A DNA stretch of 42,599 nt from Caedibacter sp. 37-49. Its GTDB lineage: Bacteria; Pseudomonadota; Alphaproteobacteria; Caedimonadales; Caedimonadaceae. The stretch is taken from contig MKUV01000075.1 of NCBI GenBank assembly GCA_001898725.1, forward strand, positions 1 to 42,599. Reading direction: 5' to 3'. Within the stretch, counting starts at the first letter, position 1, and the number at the start of each line of letters is the position of its first letter. Below the pieces are notes generated by a model. It did not search any database, was not told the origin of the DNA, and was given only the letters and a program-made list of their open reading frames with translations. The position numbers and the translations under genes are program-made. This document shows positions 24,015-33,308 of this stretch, one piece after another.

Positions 24015-25277
24015 TTACGCTTTTAGTCTATGTGATGATGTGACACCTAATTTACTACAATAACTATAGAAAACCATTGCAAATAAGGCAATGGCCGCAA
24101 AGGCACATAAGGCTAACGCACTACTGAATGTGGTTAGGAGTACAGCTCCTACCGTTGGCCCTAGAGCTTTCCCCAAATATTGCAGTCCAATGGAGCCAAA
24201 ATACATGCTACGTAAATTTGCAGGGGAAATGCTATCAAGGTAGATACTACCAACTGAAATGGTCATTATCTCTCCGATGCTGACAATTACTTGGCTAAAT
24301 AAATACAAAAGATAATGTTTCTCAGCAAATGAGATGCCTATTAAGCCAACTGCGATAAAAATGCAGCCTACTTGCATTAAATATGCAGGACTATACTTTC
24401 TTAAAAAGTAACTAGTTATAGGTATCTGTAAAAATATAATAGTTACAGCCTTAGTACCCAGCATCATGGATAAGACAAATGAGCTTCCAAACCTTTCAAA
24501 TAATACTTGGCTTACCGCAAACTCATACTGAACCAATATTATATACAATAGAACTGAGCCAAATGTGTAATATTTAAGAGATTTATCTTTAAACAGAATG
24601 TTCAATGATTCAAGCAGGCCATGCTTGTATTCACTCCCATGATCTACCATCAAACACTTTTTAGATGATATAGTAAATGCTATATAACATATTAACAATA
24701 ATGCCCCTGTTGTGAAAAATCCGGAAGCATTGCCAGAAAAACCACAAAAGGCTCCCAGTAATGGGCCAATAGCACTACCAATATTTCCGAGCGTATAACG
24801 AAAATTAAATACAGGATGCTTTTTTTCAACGTTGGTTATATCAGAAATTATAGCTTGAGTTAATGCTTCTAGCCATATACGAAACAGACCAGCTAATAAA
24901 TTGAGAATACCAAAAATCCATGCGATAGCTGTTAAAGATAAATTTAAGGATAGGGTTAAATATGATAAAACCCCAAGACTAATAAAAATTAAAGAATAAC
25001 AAAGAAAAGCAATCTTAACAATAAAGTTCCGACCAAGCGTTTTAGACAGTGCGGCACCCAAAAAACCACCAAAAACAAAAGCTATATGGGACATACTAAT
25101 AATTAGCCCACAGGCATATAGACTAATTCCAACTTTATAATGAAGAAATATTGAAATAAATGGAATTGTCATTGTCGTTCCAATTCGCAGAATAAAAGTG
25201 CACAATAATATCCCTTTCACCAATGGGCTTAAATCATTTATAAAGCTTTTTAAGTTATAAAAAAGTTTTCTATACAT
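24015..25277 (-). CDS. MFS transporter
   Basis: Multi-TM protein MYRKLFYNLKSFINDLSPLVKGILLCTFILRIGTTMTIPFISIFLHYKVG; start reset to 25277 because the upstream 40 codons lie in transposase sequence in another frame. Confidence 0.75.
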   Translation of the reverse strand: MYRKLFYNLKSFINDLSPLVKGILLCTFILRIGTTMTIPFISIFLHYKVGISLYACGLIISMSHIAFVFGGFLGAALSKTLGRNFIVKIAFLCYSLIFISLGVLSYLTLSLNLSLTAIAWIFGILNLLAGLFRIWLEALTQAIISDITNVEKKHPVFNFRYTLGNIGSAIGPLLGAFCGFSGNASGFFTTGALLLICYIAFTISSKKCLMVDHGSEYKHGLLESLNILFKDKSLKYYTFGSVLLYIILVQYEFAVSQVLFERFGSSFVLSMMLGTKAVTIIFLQIPITSYFLRKYSPAYLMQVGCIFIAVGLIGISFAEKHYLLYLFSQVIVSIGEIMTISVGSIYLDSISPANLRSMYFGSIGLQYLGKALGPTVGAVLLTTFSSALALCAFAAIALFAMVFYSYCSKLGVTSSHRLKA

Positions 25278-25668
25278 TGTGTGCGCACTTTCTGAAAAAG
25301 GCTTTTGCCGCCATAGCATCCCGTTTTGCTCGTTGGAAAAAATCAATCGTGTCACCAAACTTGTCAATGACATAGTCAGGGTAAAGCCGCTTGCCATTCA
25401 GCTTGATGTAAGTCTCATCCACCCTCCAGCTTCCATTAACAAGTTGCTTCCTTTTGCATACTCGGGCATCAATCAGGCAAATAAACCCTTTGACCCATTT
25501 TTGCAAAGTTACATGGTCAATATTGCCGCCACGTATTATCATCATTTCTACAAGATCTGTGTAACTCAAGGACAACCGACACTTCATATAGACAAACAAC
25601 ATGATCACTGAGGAAGAAGAACAAGAACCTTTGAAATGGGATAACAATGAACGTGAAATTTTCAGCAT
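25270..25668 (-). pseudogene. IS6/IS240-like transposase remnant (3' truncated)
   Basis: WVKGFICLIDARVCKRKQLVNGSWRVDETYIKLNGKR..DKFGDTIDFFQRAKRDAMAAKAFFRK, then abrupt end at MFS gene start. Confidence 0.8.
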
Positions 25669-25713
25669 GCAAACTCTCTTTTTTAGCAGGATTTTACTGC
25701 CCCTTCAGAAATT

Positions 25714-25736
25714 TTTCAACAGATGCGACAGAACCC
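25714..25736 (-). repeat. IS-end-like inverted repeat, left
   Basis: reverse complement GGGTTCTGTCGCATCTGTTGAAA; pairs with 26470-26489. Confidence 0.5.
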
Positions 25737-25805
25737 TTGCTAAATGGTGTTGCTTAAGCTAATTTTTAAGATACTAGTTTCAGCTACAAACCTTAAAAAT
25801 ATCTT

Positions 25806-26468
25806 ATGTATGGCGAAAACAAAAGAATAATAAATTTATTGGGTTCAACAGGGTCAGGAAAAGGAACTCAGAGTAAATTATTATCACGACATTTTGGAAT
25901 ACCTCATATATCTATAGGGGATATATTTCGATATGAATTGCAAAATACTCAACTTGGGCAATTAATTAGCTATAACTCAAAACAAGGTAATCCTCTTGCC
26001 CCTGATGAAATTGCGTATGGGATTCTTGTTAAAAGATTAGCCCAGGGTGATTGTAAAGATGGCTTTATCCTTGAGGGTTTTCCTTTAACGCTAGAGCAAT
26101 CAAAGTTTCTATTTTCATTTATTTTAGGTAAACAGGATGAATATATTCCTATTGAACTAAAGATAAGCAACGAAGATTCTGATAATAGACTAAAGCTAAG
26201 AAGGATTTGCCATTCATGTGGAGAACAGTTTAGCGTTATCGAACTTGCATCTAACACATGCCTTGCATGCAACAAAACTACTTTAGGTATGAGGTCAGAT
26301 GATAGCTCTGTGAGCATAGTACAAGAAAAGAGAAAACAATATAAATTGCATATAGAGAGTATTTTAAGGGAAATTAGGCAGTATAGCACAATATTTACTG
26401 TGGAATGCACGAAAGAGCATTCAAAAATGGATGTTTTTCATCAAATATTGGGTCATATAACAAAATAG
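25806..26468 (+). CDS. adenylate kinase (zinc-finger lid type)
   Basis: INLLGSTGSGKGTQSKLLSRHFGIPHISIGDIFRYE; DGFILEGFPLTLEQ; CHSCGEQF..CLAC. Confidence 0.85.
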   Translation: MYGENKRIINLLGSTGSGKGTQSKLLSRHFGIPHISIGDIFRYELQNTQLGQLISYNSKQGNPLAPDEIAYGILVKRLAQGDCKDGFILEGFPLTLEQSKFLFSFILGKQDEYIPIELKISNEDSDNRLKLRRICHSCGEQFSVIELASNTCLACNKTTLGMRSDDSSVSIVQEKRKQYKLHIESILREIRQYSTIFTVECTKEHSKMDVFHQILGHITK

Positions 26469-26469
26469 T

Positions 26470-26489
26470 GGTTCTATCGCATCTGTGAA
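26470..26489 (+). repeat. IS-end-like inverted repeat, right
   Basis: GGTTCTATCGCATCTGTGAA, near match to the left IS end in opposite orientation. Confidence 0.45.
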
Positions 26490-26562
26490 AGAGTGTTTGA
26501 AAGGATAAGTGAGAAAATAGCAACTATGCATTGGTAATGCCCTGCATCAGCTGTTTTGCAGG

Positions 26563-27336
26563 TCACTCCTTTTGAGATACATAATTATTGAAAAATGCTG
26601 TCGCATCAGAATAAACAATCTCCAAATTATGGAATATATAGTCTATAACTTCATTTACTTTATCAAAGTCATTTCTTATATTTTCCCAGTTTGATTTAAT
26701 ACGTCCTATCTGGAAGATGAAATCAGGGTCAAGCTTTGGAAAACACTCAACTAATTGCTTTCTAGAAATATCTATTTCAATTGATCCAGTCATAAAGAAT
26801 ACAGCATTCCACGTAATGTTTTTCGATCTTCTGGCTAAATGCCTACAAAAAAGACTTCGTTCAACTCTATCATTGCCACATTTCATATAACTATCCCTCA
26901 ACTCATGTACGAAACAACTTAAGTGAGCGTAACAGTTTTCTCTAATAGTGCTGTCAAAGCTATGTTTTTTATGAATAATATAATCAAGGTTTTTCTTTAA
27001 CAAAGATTGAGAATCATATAAAGCAAATGAATAAATCATTGGCTGCATACCATGAATATGAAACTTACTGAAAAAGTCTTCAGTATCAACAAGAATGATG
27101 CTTATTTTTATGTCGGTTTCTTGCTTTAACCTTTCATAAATCTCTTTTATTTCTTTACGAACATCAGAATTAACTTTTTCAACAATAATACTAAAATCTA
27201 GATCGCTCCAATTAGGAGTGAAAGGTAATTCCTCGTTAATGTTACCACGCGGCCCTCTAAGAAGCACATCATAAACGCCCGTGATATTTTTTGCCTTAGA
27301 AAGAAACAAGTTTACTATTTTATTATATTCATTCAT
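26563..27336 (-). CDS. nucleotidyltransferase-superfamily protein
   Basis: GPRGNINEELPFTPNWSDLDFSIIVE resembles the Pol-beta NTase G..N..SDLD motif; helical C-terminus. Confidence 0.5.
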   Translation of the reverse strand: MNEYNKIVNLFLSKAKNITGVYDVLLRGPRGNINEELPFTPNWSDLDFSIIVEKVNSDVRKEIKEIYERLKQETDIKISIILVDTEDFFSKFHIHGMQPMIYSFALYDSQSLLKKNLDYIIHKKHSFDSTIRENCYAHLSCFVHELRDSYMKCGNDRVERSLFCRHLARRSKNITWNAVFFMTGSIEIDISRKQLVECFPKLDPDFIFQIGRIKSNWENIRNDFDKVNEVIDYIFHNLEIVYSDATAFFNNYVSQKE

Positions 27337-27478
27337 GATAATTCATTGATTTGTTGGAAGTCTTTGATAGAGTACTATAAAAGACTCATCTGCCTTAAGT
27401 CAATGAAAATTGCTAGACTTATGCAGTAGCTCTATTGCTGGAAAAATTAAATTAATAATTTTGGAGAAAATATAAAAA

Positions 27479-28549
27479 ATGAGAAAGATTATATTTTTTA
27501 TACAATACAACTTGATCATATTATGTTTTTTCGGCACAACTTCAGTTCAGTGCACAGAACATAGTCTCAGCTATGACTCTGATCCTGACAACCCACACTT
27601 AAGACAAGAAGCTAACACCTTAAAATATGACCTGACGGCAGATTTTCGGCTTCATCGCTTTACTCACGGTGATATTATTTATGTTTATGGTACCTCAACA
27701 TCTGGAAAAACTACATTTACTAGAAAGCTTGCAAAGCTTTTACCCGAATACACTCTTGTACCTACGAGAGATTTAAAAGCAGAATACAGTGCTAAAATAA
27801 TAAATGAAGTTTGCCCTGAAGAATATGCTTATGTTTCAAAATTTATTAGCATTGATATTGTTCTTATTTATCTGTTCGGGGATATACTCTCAATTCAAGC
27901 AATTCAGAAAAATTCATTGATCAACCACAACTACGAAGCAATAGTTGATAACCTCGATAAGATTAAATCTAAAAATAATTTATTAAAAAGTAGATACAAT
28001 CCTATTGAACAAGCTCATTATGTATTTAATCATGTATTTATGTTGTCTCAAAAAAATATAAATGTAATCTTTGACAATTTAGATGCTTTAGAATTCTTCA
28101 GATATATGTCCATCTATAATATTCACTGCCCGCTTCATTCTTTGCTAATGTACTGCCCACCTAATATCTTATTAGAACGAGTTATGAAAAGAAATAGTAT
28201 CGCTATAGATAAGGATTTAGTGGATAAAAGATCACTTATGCGACCTTTAGAAACTTTTATTAATATCTATAAATCTACAGAAAACGAATTGTTTATAGAT
28301 GAAATTCAACGGGATTTTCTGATAGAGACATTTAGAACTGCTTACTCTGCAAGTCAAGGCGAAGGCGATAATCATCCAATGAGTAAGCTGACCTGGCAAC
28401 AAATTATCAATAGTTTAGATTCTAACTTTGGCATTAACACTAGCATAAAAATAGAAAGCAAATACCCGTATTGCATGTTATTGGATTCGAGCAAAGAAAC
28501 AGCTGAAACATTAGCGCTTAGAATCAGCCAACTGGCTTCTCGAAAGTAG
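27479..28549 (+). CDS. P-loop NTPase/kinase-like protein with N-terminal signal sequence
   Basis: MRKIIFFIQYNLIILCFFGTTSVQC hydrophobic leader; Walker A VYGTSTSGKTTFTRKLAKLL. Confidence 0.6.
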   Translation: MRKIIFFIQYNLIILCFFGTTSVQCTEHSLSYDSDPDNPHLRQEANTLKYDLTADFRLHRFTHGDIIYVYGTSTSGKTTFTRKLAKLLPEYTLVPTRDLKAEYSAKIINEVCPEEYAYVSKFISIDIVLIYLFGDILSIQAIQKNSLINHNYEAIVDNLDKIKSKNNLLKSRYNPIEQAHYVFNHVFMLSQKNINVIFDNLDALEFFRYMSIYNIHCPLHSLLMYCPPNILLERVMKRNSIAIDKDLVDKRSLMRPLETFINIYKSTENELFIDEIQRDFLIETFRTAYSASQGEGDNHPMSKLTWQQIINSLDSNFGINTSIKIESKYPYCMLLDSSKETAETLALRISQLASRK

Positions 28550-28967
28550 CATAAAATCGTATTTTTGCCGAATCTACAGCAAATACTTCTTAAGAAAAAT
28601 TCTAATGAATAAAGTCATCCTGCGTAAATTACTCAAAAGCAGGTTTATGGAAAAGAACCAGTTCTACCTTACAACGGCTGGAACTCCATAGAGCGTCTCA
28701 ATTTCAGCTGCATTTGGGCTTAGTGCTAAGTAAGCTCTGATTTTATGCCACTATGATAAAAAACATCTTTAAGCAATGGTTTTAGGAATGAATATCAGCT
28801 TCTATAACCAAAAATAATTTTCCGGTGCTTACATTCCATCAAAAGTCCATAAAATAGGGGTTTTTCTTCTAGAATATCTTATGTTGTACTCTAACGGAAG
28901 AGTCAGCCAATTGACTTTCTAATTCCATTCAAATTAGAGTCAAATGCCCCATGTTCCCTAAACCGCT

Positions 28968-30503
28968 CTAGGAAGATCGCTTATGGCACTTAGACAAACC
29001 TTTAACGGCATATAACCACAAAACACAAACAATCAGAAAGATACCAAAAGCATATGGAGCGGTGATTGATACGGCATTTGTGCCTGTGCTGAGTGCAGAT
29101 CCTGCTAAAGCAATTTGGAGGTTGCTTTGAACGAATGCCCCACCTGCTTTGCCAGCACGGCCTCCTATAATATCAACAGAAGCTTTGCCTTTGGTTTTCA
29201 ATTCATCATCCAATGGGATATAGGCCATTTCTTTTGTGGCGTCGAATAAACTGTACTTAATGCCCTTAGAAACAAGTATGATTCCAGCTCCTAAGAAGCA
29301 AGCCGCCGTTGCTGAAGTGGTTGTCAGGGCGTGCAATAGGATGGCATCCACCCATTCTCTGGCAAAGATGAAAAAGAAAAAAACAATACCCCCCACAGTA
29401 ATGACTAAGGGTGTAATTACCGCTGCTGTAAACCAGCTAACCCGACGCAAGATATTTGATCCAACAAGCCATCCAAACACAATGACGAATATACCACTCA
29501 GTGTAGAGAAGTTGCCCATAAAAGCATTGTACCCACCTAAGTCTCCGGCAAAATACAAACTCACTTGGTTTTTCCATTGAATATCTACCAAGTTAGAAGT
29601 TACTCCATACGCCATAAGCAAAACAGCAATTAAGCCCAACTCTGATGAGCGAAAAATAATTTTTATGCTTTCTATTAAAGATGGTTTTGTGCGTTTCTTT
29701 GTTGGTACTCTTACTTCTTGAGGGTCAAAAAAACGTTTATCGGTTAGAACGGCAACATGCATCCAACGATACAACGCCATGGCAATAATTCCAAACAGAA
29801 CAACAGAACCCATGAGCGAATACAAAGAAGCTTGCCAAGCTGCTTCTGGGGTTGCGTAAAATCTCTTAATGTCTTCAGAACAAAACTTGATGAATTGACC
29901 TGACAGAATCAAAGATAAATTTCCAATCACTAGAAATAAGCCATAAAATCGCTTTGATTCCTGCATCCGTACCACATGGTTTGCAAATTGCCAAAACATC
30001 AACCCAAGCATGACACTGCTCCACATTTCCGCCAGAACATAGAACAGTGCGAAAGCCCAATAGGCGTAAATGTCAATGAACCCTATGAGTGCTGGGTAAG
30101 ACATTTTTAAGGAAGCAATAGTTTCACGACTGGGATGTAAAGCTTCAAGGTTTGGATAAATAACCAAAGCAAAGGCAGCAAAAAACACCAAAAACGGTAT
30201 TGTAATAACATAAAAAACATTTTCACGGGCCAAAATATTGGTCAGTTTGGCATATAAAATCACAAATAAAACAGCCGTGGGTGTTACACAATATAGTTTC
30301 AAGAAAGAAATTGTCCCTGCACCGGCAGAATTGACAATGATCGTATCTTTGGTAATCCGCAAAAGAGTATAGTTAAAGAGGATGCAAAACATGATAAACG
30401 CAAGGGGGAGAAATTTTTTGAGTTCATGATTATGAATAGGCCAAATGGTAGCACGCCACCCTTTAAATTCCGGAGGAGTAGTTTTTTTTGTGTTCATACT
30501 CAT
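28968..30503 (-). CDS. tlc: Tlc/NTT-family ATP/ADP translocase
   Basis: WPIHNHELKKFLPLAFIMFCILFNYTLLRITKDTIIVNSAGAGTISFLKLY; EMWSSVMLGLMFWQFAN; FDATKEMAYIPLDDELKTKGKASVDIIGGRAGKAGGA. Confidence 0.96.
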   Translation of the reverse strand: MSMNTKKTTPPEFKGWRATIWPIHNHELKKFLPLAFIMFCILFNYTLLRITKDTIIVNSAGAGTISFLKLYCVTPTAVLFVILYAKLTNILARENVFYVITIPFLVFFAAFALVIYPNLEALHPSRETIASLKMSYPALIGFIDIYAYWAFALFYVLAEMWSSVMLGLMFWQFANHVVRMQESKRFYGLFLVIGNLSLILSGQFIKFCSEDIKRFYATPEAAWQASLYSLMGSVVLFGIIAMALYRWMHVAVLTDKRFFDPQEVRVPTKKRTKPSLIESIKIIFRSSELGLIAVLLMAYGVTSNLVDIQWKNQVSLYFAGDLGGYNAFMGNFSTLSGIFVIVFGWLVGSNILRRVSWFTAAVITPLVITVGGIVFFFFIFAREWVDAILLHALTTTSATAACFLGAGIILVSKGIKYSLFDATKEMAYIPLDDELKTKGKASVDIIGGRAGKAGGAFVQSNLQIALAGSALSTGTNAVSITAPYAFGIFLIVCVLWLYAVKGLSKCHKRSS

Positions 30504-30541
30504 ATTCCTTTATGTCTTTGCAAAAACAATATTACAACCCA

Positions 30542-31768
30542 CTATATTACAGTTCGATTGCAGATAAAATTAGTCATCTTTATTACACTCTCGTAGGACT
30601 CCGCATAGGTAGCAATAAAAGGATCCAGATGGTGAAATTGATCAGGACAAATTTTATCTATAGAATAAGACTCATTGAAGTATGGTATTTCCATTAGCTG
30701 ATTCATTAATTCAGCTGGTACTGGCTCATCATGGACACTAAAATTTGGTTTTTGCATCGTTTTTTGTAAAATAAATAGAGACTCTAAAAGCTGAGGTTTA
30801 AAGGTATAAATTGTATGTGAGCCAAGTGTTTTTTCTATGTGCCAACAAGATGCTTTGCCTGTATCTGGATTTAGATCGCAATCTATACTGGAGAGTAATA
30901 TTTTGGCTGGAACACCAGAATTGGATAGAACTTCACAAAAACGTTTAAAGATTGCAATTTCTGCCCAACGAATACTTTCAGTTGTCAGATTAATATTTCG
31001 TTTTTTTGCTTGTTCGACTAGATTTCCTTGTCTTCCGAATCGGCCAATCATGAACGTTATTACGCAGCGCCAACGTGATATATCTACACTATTCTTATTT
31101 GCCCTTTCTAAACCTCTTCTAATAGCATCTATACACTTTGTAAGCTGAGGGACAGTATATGAAAATGTATTGTTGATAGAAACCCCACATGCGATAAGTC
31201 TTTCAATAGCATCGTAGCCTGCAGCACTACCAGGGACTTTAACCATAATATTGGGGCCAAGCGCTGAAAGTTCTTGTCCTTGCATAAAAATTTGATCAGA
31301 ATTCAGCGTGGTTCGGGGGTCAACTTGTGCACATACCCAACCATACTTACCCTGGGACTTAACCCACATTTCTTTGAAAATTTTTGCTCCTGTTTCAATG
31401 ACATGTTTGTAAAGACTCCAGTATAATATTTTAGAATCAGTAATGCCTTCTGCCTTTTTTATTGTTCTAAAATCATTTTTCCATAAATCCTTATCAAGCA
31501 GAACACAATTTGTAATAAGGTTAGGGTTAGTTGTAACCCCTTGAATTAGTGATTTTAATGGGTCTGTAGGATCAAAAAAATTTGTCAAGAATTCTTCTCG
31601 TTGTTTGCTTTCTTTCTTATTATTAGCTTGTTTGGTAAATTGATTTATCCAAGATCTCAATAAAGTAGGAGATGAATCCCACCATATTTCAGCTCCAATA
31701 GAATTTTCTTGCAGCTCCTTTAAGAAACTATAGCCTTGAACTTTTTTTGTTTTCACATCAATTCCCAT
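30542..31768 (-). CDS. transaldolase-family protein
   Basis: IQGVTTNPNLITNCVLLD; QVDPRTTLNSDQIFMQGQEL; IMVKVPGSAAGYDAIERLIACGVSINNTFSYTVPQL. Confidence 0.8.
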   Translation of the reverse strand: MGIDVKTKKVQGYSFLKELQENSIGAEIWWDSSPTLLRSWINQFTKQANNKKESKQREEFLTNFFDPTDPLKSLIQGVTTNPNLITNCVLLDKDLWKNDFRTIKKAEGITDSKILYWSLYKHVIETGAKIFKEMWVKSQGKYGWVCAQVDPRTTLNSDQIFMQGQELSALGPNIMVKVPGSAAGYDAIERLIACGVSINNTFSYTVPQLTKCIDAIRRGLERANKNSVDISRWRCVITFMIGRFGRQGNLVEQAKKRNINLTTESIRWAEIAIFKRFCEVLSNSGVPAKILLSSIDCDLNPDTGKASCWHIEKTLGSHTIYTFKPQLLESLFILQKTMQKPNFSVHDEPVPAELMNQLMEIPYFNESYSIDKICPDQFHHLDPFIATYAESYESVIKMTNFICNRTVI

Positions 31769-32166
31769 TTAGCCATTGTATACGCAGTTGTAAAACAACG
31801 ATCTACTACTTAGGTTGGTTCTGAGGTTATCCGGCATATGTTAACAGCAGTCGTGAAATTTCCCAAAAGCAAAATTCTCTAGGATGGCATACTTATGCCG
31901 TTATGACCAAAAAGTTTCAAATGAGCCTTCTAACCCCAAACCCCCGATATTTCCGATTCTGTATAAAAAAGGGTAAATATTCCTCCTGCCATATTTTTGT
32001 AGTTCATTCGATCAGCTTATTCGTAAAATATGTAATTGCCTTGTCTAAACTCTCACTTATAATCTTGGCGCTTCTTCATGAAAATCCATAAACTTACGTC
32101 GTCTCCTCCAACAAGGTTTTTCACCATTTTCTTCATGCTTGAGGATATGGCAGGCTTTATCATTTT

Positions 32167-32958
32167 TTAGTTAAGTAACTCAAATAAAATAAGATCCCCC
32201 TCTTTTACTCCAAGCTCTGCAGCTGAGTTAGGAGATTTTATTTTCCCTAGTTCTGCCATAGATCCCATAGAAGAACTACTTGAGAAAAATACCCATGTTC
32301 CATCTGGCTGTAATTTCCATTTCACAGCATATGTCGCATCTAACTTATAATCCCCATTAACAAAAATTCTAATTTTTTGGCCTACTTTGAAATTTGAAAA
32401 ATCTAAGTTGTCAAATTTAATTTTAATTAATCCGAAATTATCGCAATAGACAATAGTCCCTGATGGGATAGAAAACTCACAAAGGTCTGCTTCAGAAGCC
32501 TTCCTTCCCAACTCGTCTAATGAAACCCCTGAAACAATTTTAGCTACAGTTGGGGCCCCTACTTGCTTTCCACCAAATGATTTTGAATTCTTGTCTTGAG
32601 TTATTTTATTTTTATAAAGATACTTTAAACCAAAGTCTTTTATCATCCAGTTAAAATACCCTACATTATCTCCGACAAATGTGATGCCATGGTTTGTTTC
32701 TCCAAAAATTCTGTAATCGCCATCCAGTTGTTTGGTAGGGTTAACAACACATAAAAAAACAGATCCTGACGGGTACAGATCTGCTAAGGTTCTTATTGAA
32801 AAAGAAGCAGCTTCAATACTAAACTCTCTCACGGCAACCAGGGGGGCTATTTTAAATTCATTAATTCCTAATTTATCTAACTCCCCATTAATAGTTTGGT
32901 GTAATTCATTAAATGCAATGTCGACACAATCAGTGAAAATTACAATATTTCTATTCAT
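32167..32958 (-). CDS. DUF62 / SAM hydroxide adenosyltransferase (fluorinase/chlorinase superfamily)-like protein
   Basis: IVIFTDCVD..; SIRTLADLYPSGSVFLCVVNPTK; TFVGDNVGYFNWMIKDFG; FGGKQVGAPTVAKIVSGVSLDELGRKA; IVYCDNFGLIKIKF - segment order matches the family. Confidence 0.6.
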   Translation of the reverse strand: MNRNIVIFTDCVDIAFNELHQTINGELDKLGINEFKIAPLVAVREFSIEAASFSIRTLADLYPSGSVFLCVVNPTKQLDGDYRIFGETNHGITFVGDNVGYFNWMIKDFGLKYLYKNKITQDKNSKSFGGKQVGAPTVAKIVSGVSLDELGRKASEADLCEFSIPSGTIVYCDNFGLIKIKFDNLDFSNFKVGQKIRIFVNGDYKLDATYAVKWKLQPDGTWVFFSSSSSMGSMAELGKIKSPNSAAELGVKEGDLILFELLN

Positions 32959-33308
32959 GTATATTAACCCTTTCCAGCAAATTATAACTAAATAATAAAA
33001 GTATGCTCATATCTAATAAAGGGAATAAAGTATCACAAGCATTACTGATCCTAAAGGTATTTTTAAAATTAATGGATAATTTTAGAAGGTGATAATCAGT
33101 GAAATCAAATTTATGCCATTTACACAATTTAAAGAGATGCTTCTAAGTAATAAAAAGGATTTTTAACCAGGATGTATGCAAATGTGGGGATTTATTTCAC
33201 TCTTTGAATAAGTTAAACTTGTAAGGCTCTGCTTTATAAAATATAAGGCTGTAGCGACTACTGCAAAAAAATATTTATAAAGTCATTTAAAAAATAAGTG
33301 AGAATAAA

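Noticed and set aside
25279-25611. 110-aa plus-strand ORF
   Set aside because: Antisense of the IS6-like transposase remnant, whose minus-strand frame has recognisable motifs.
31903-32091. 62-aa ORF between transaldolase and DUF62-like gene
   Set aside because: No motif support; low complexity hydrophobic composition, likely spurious.
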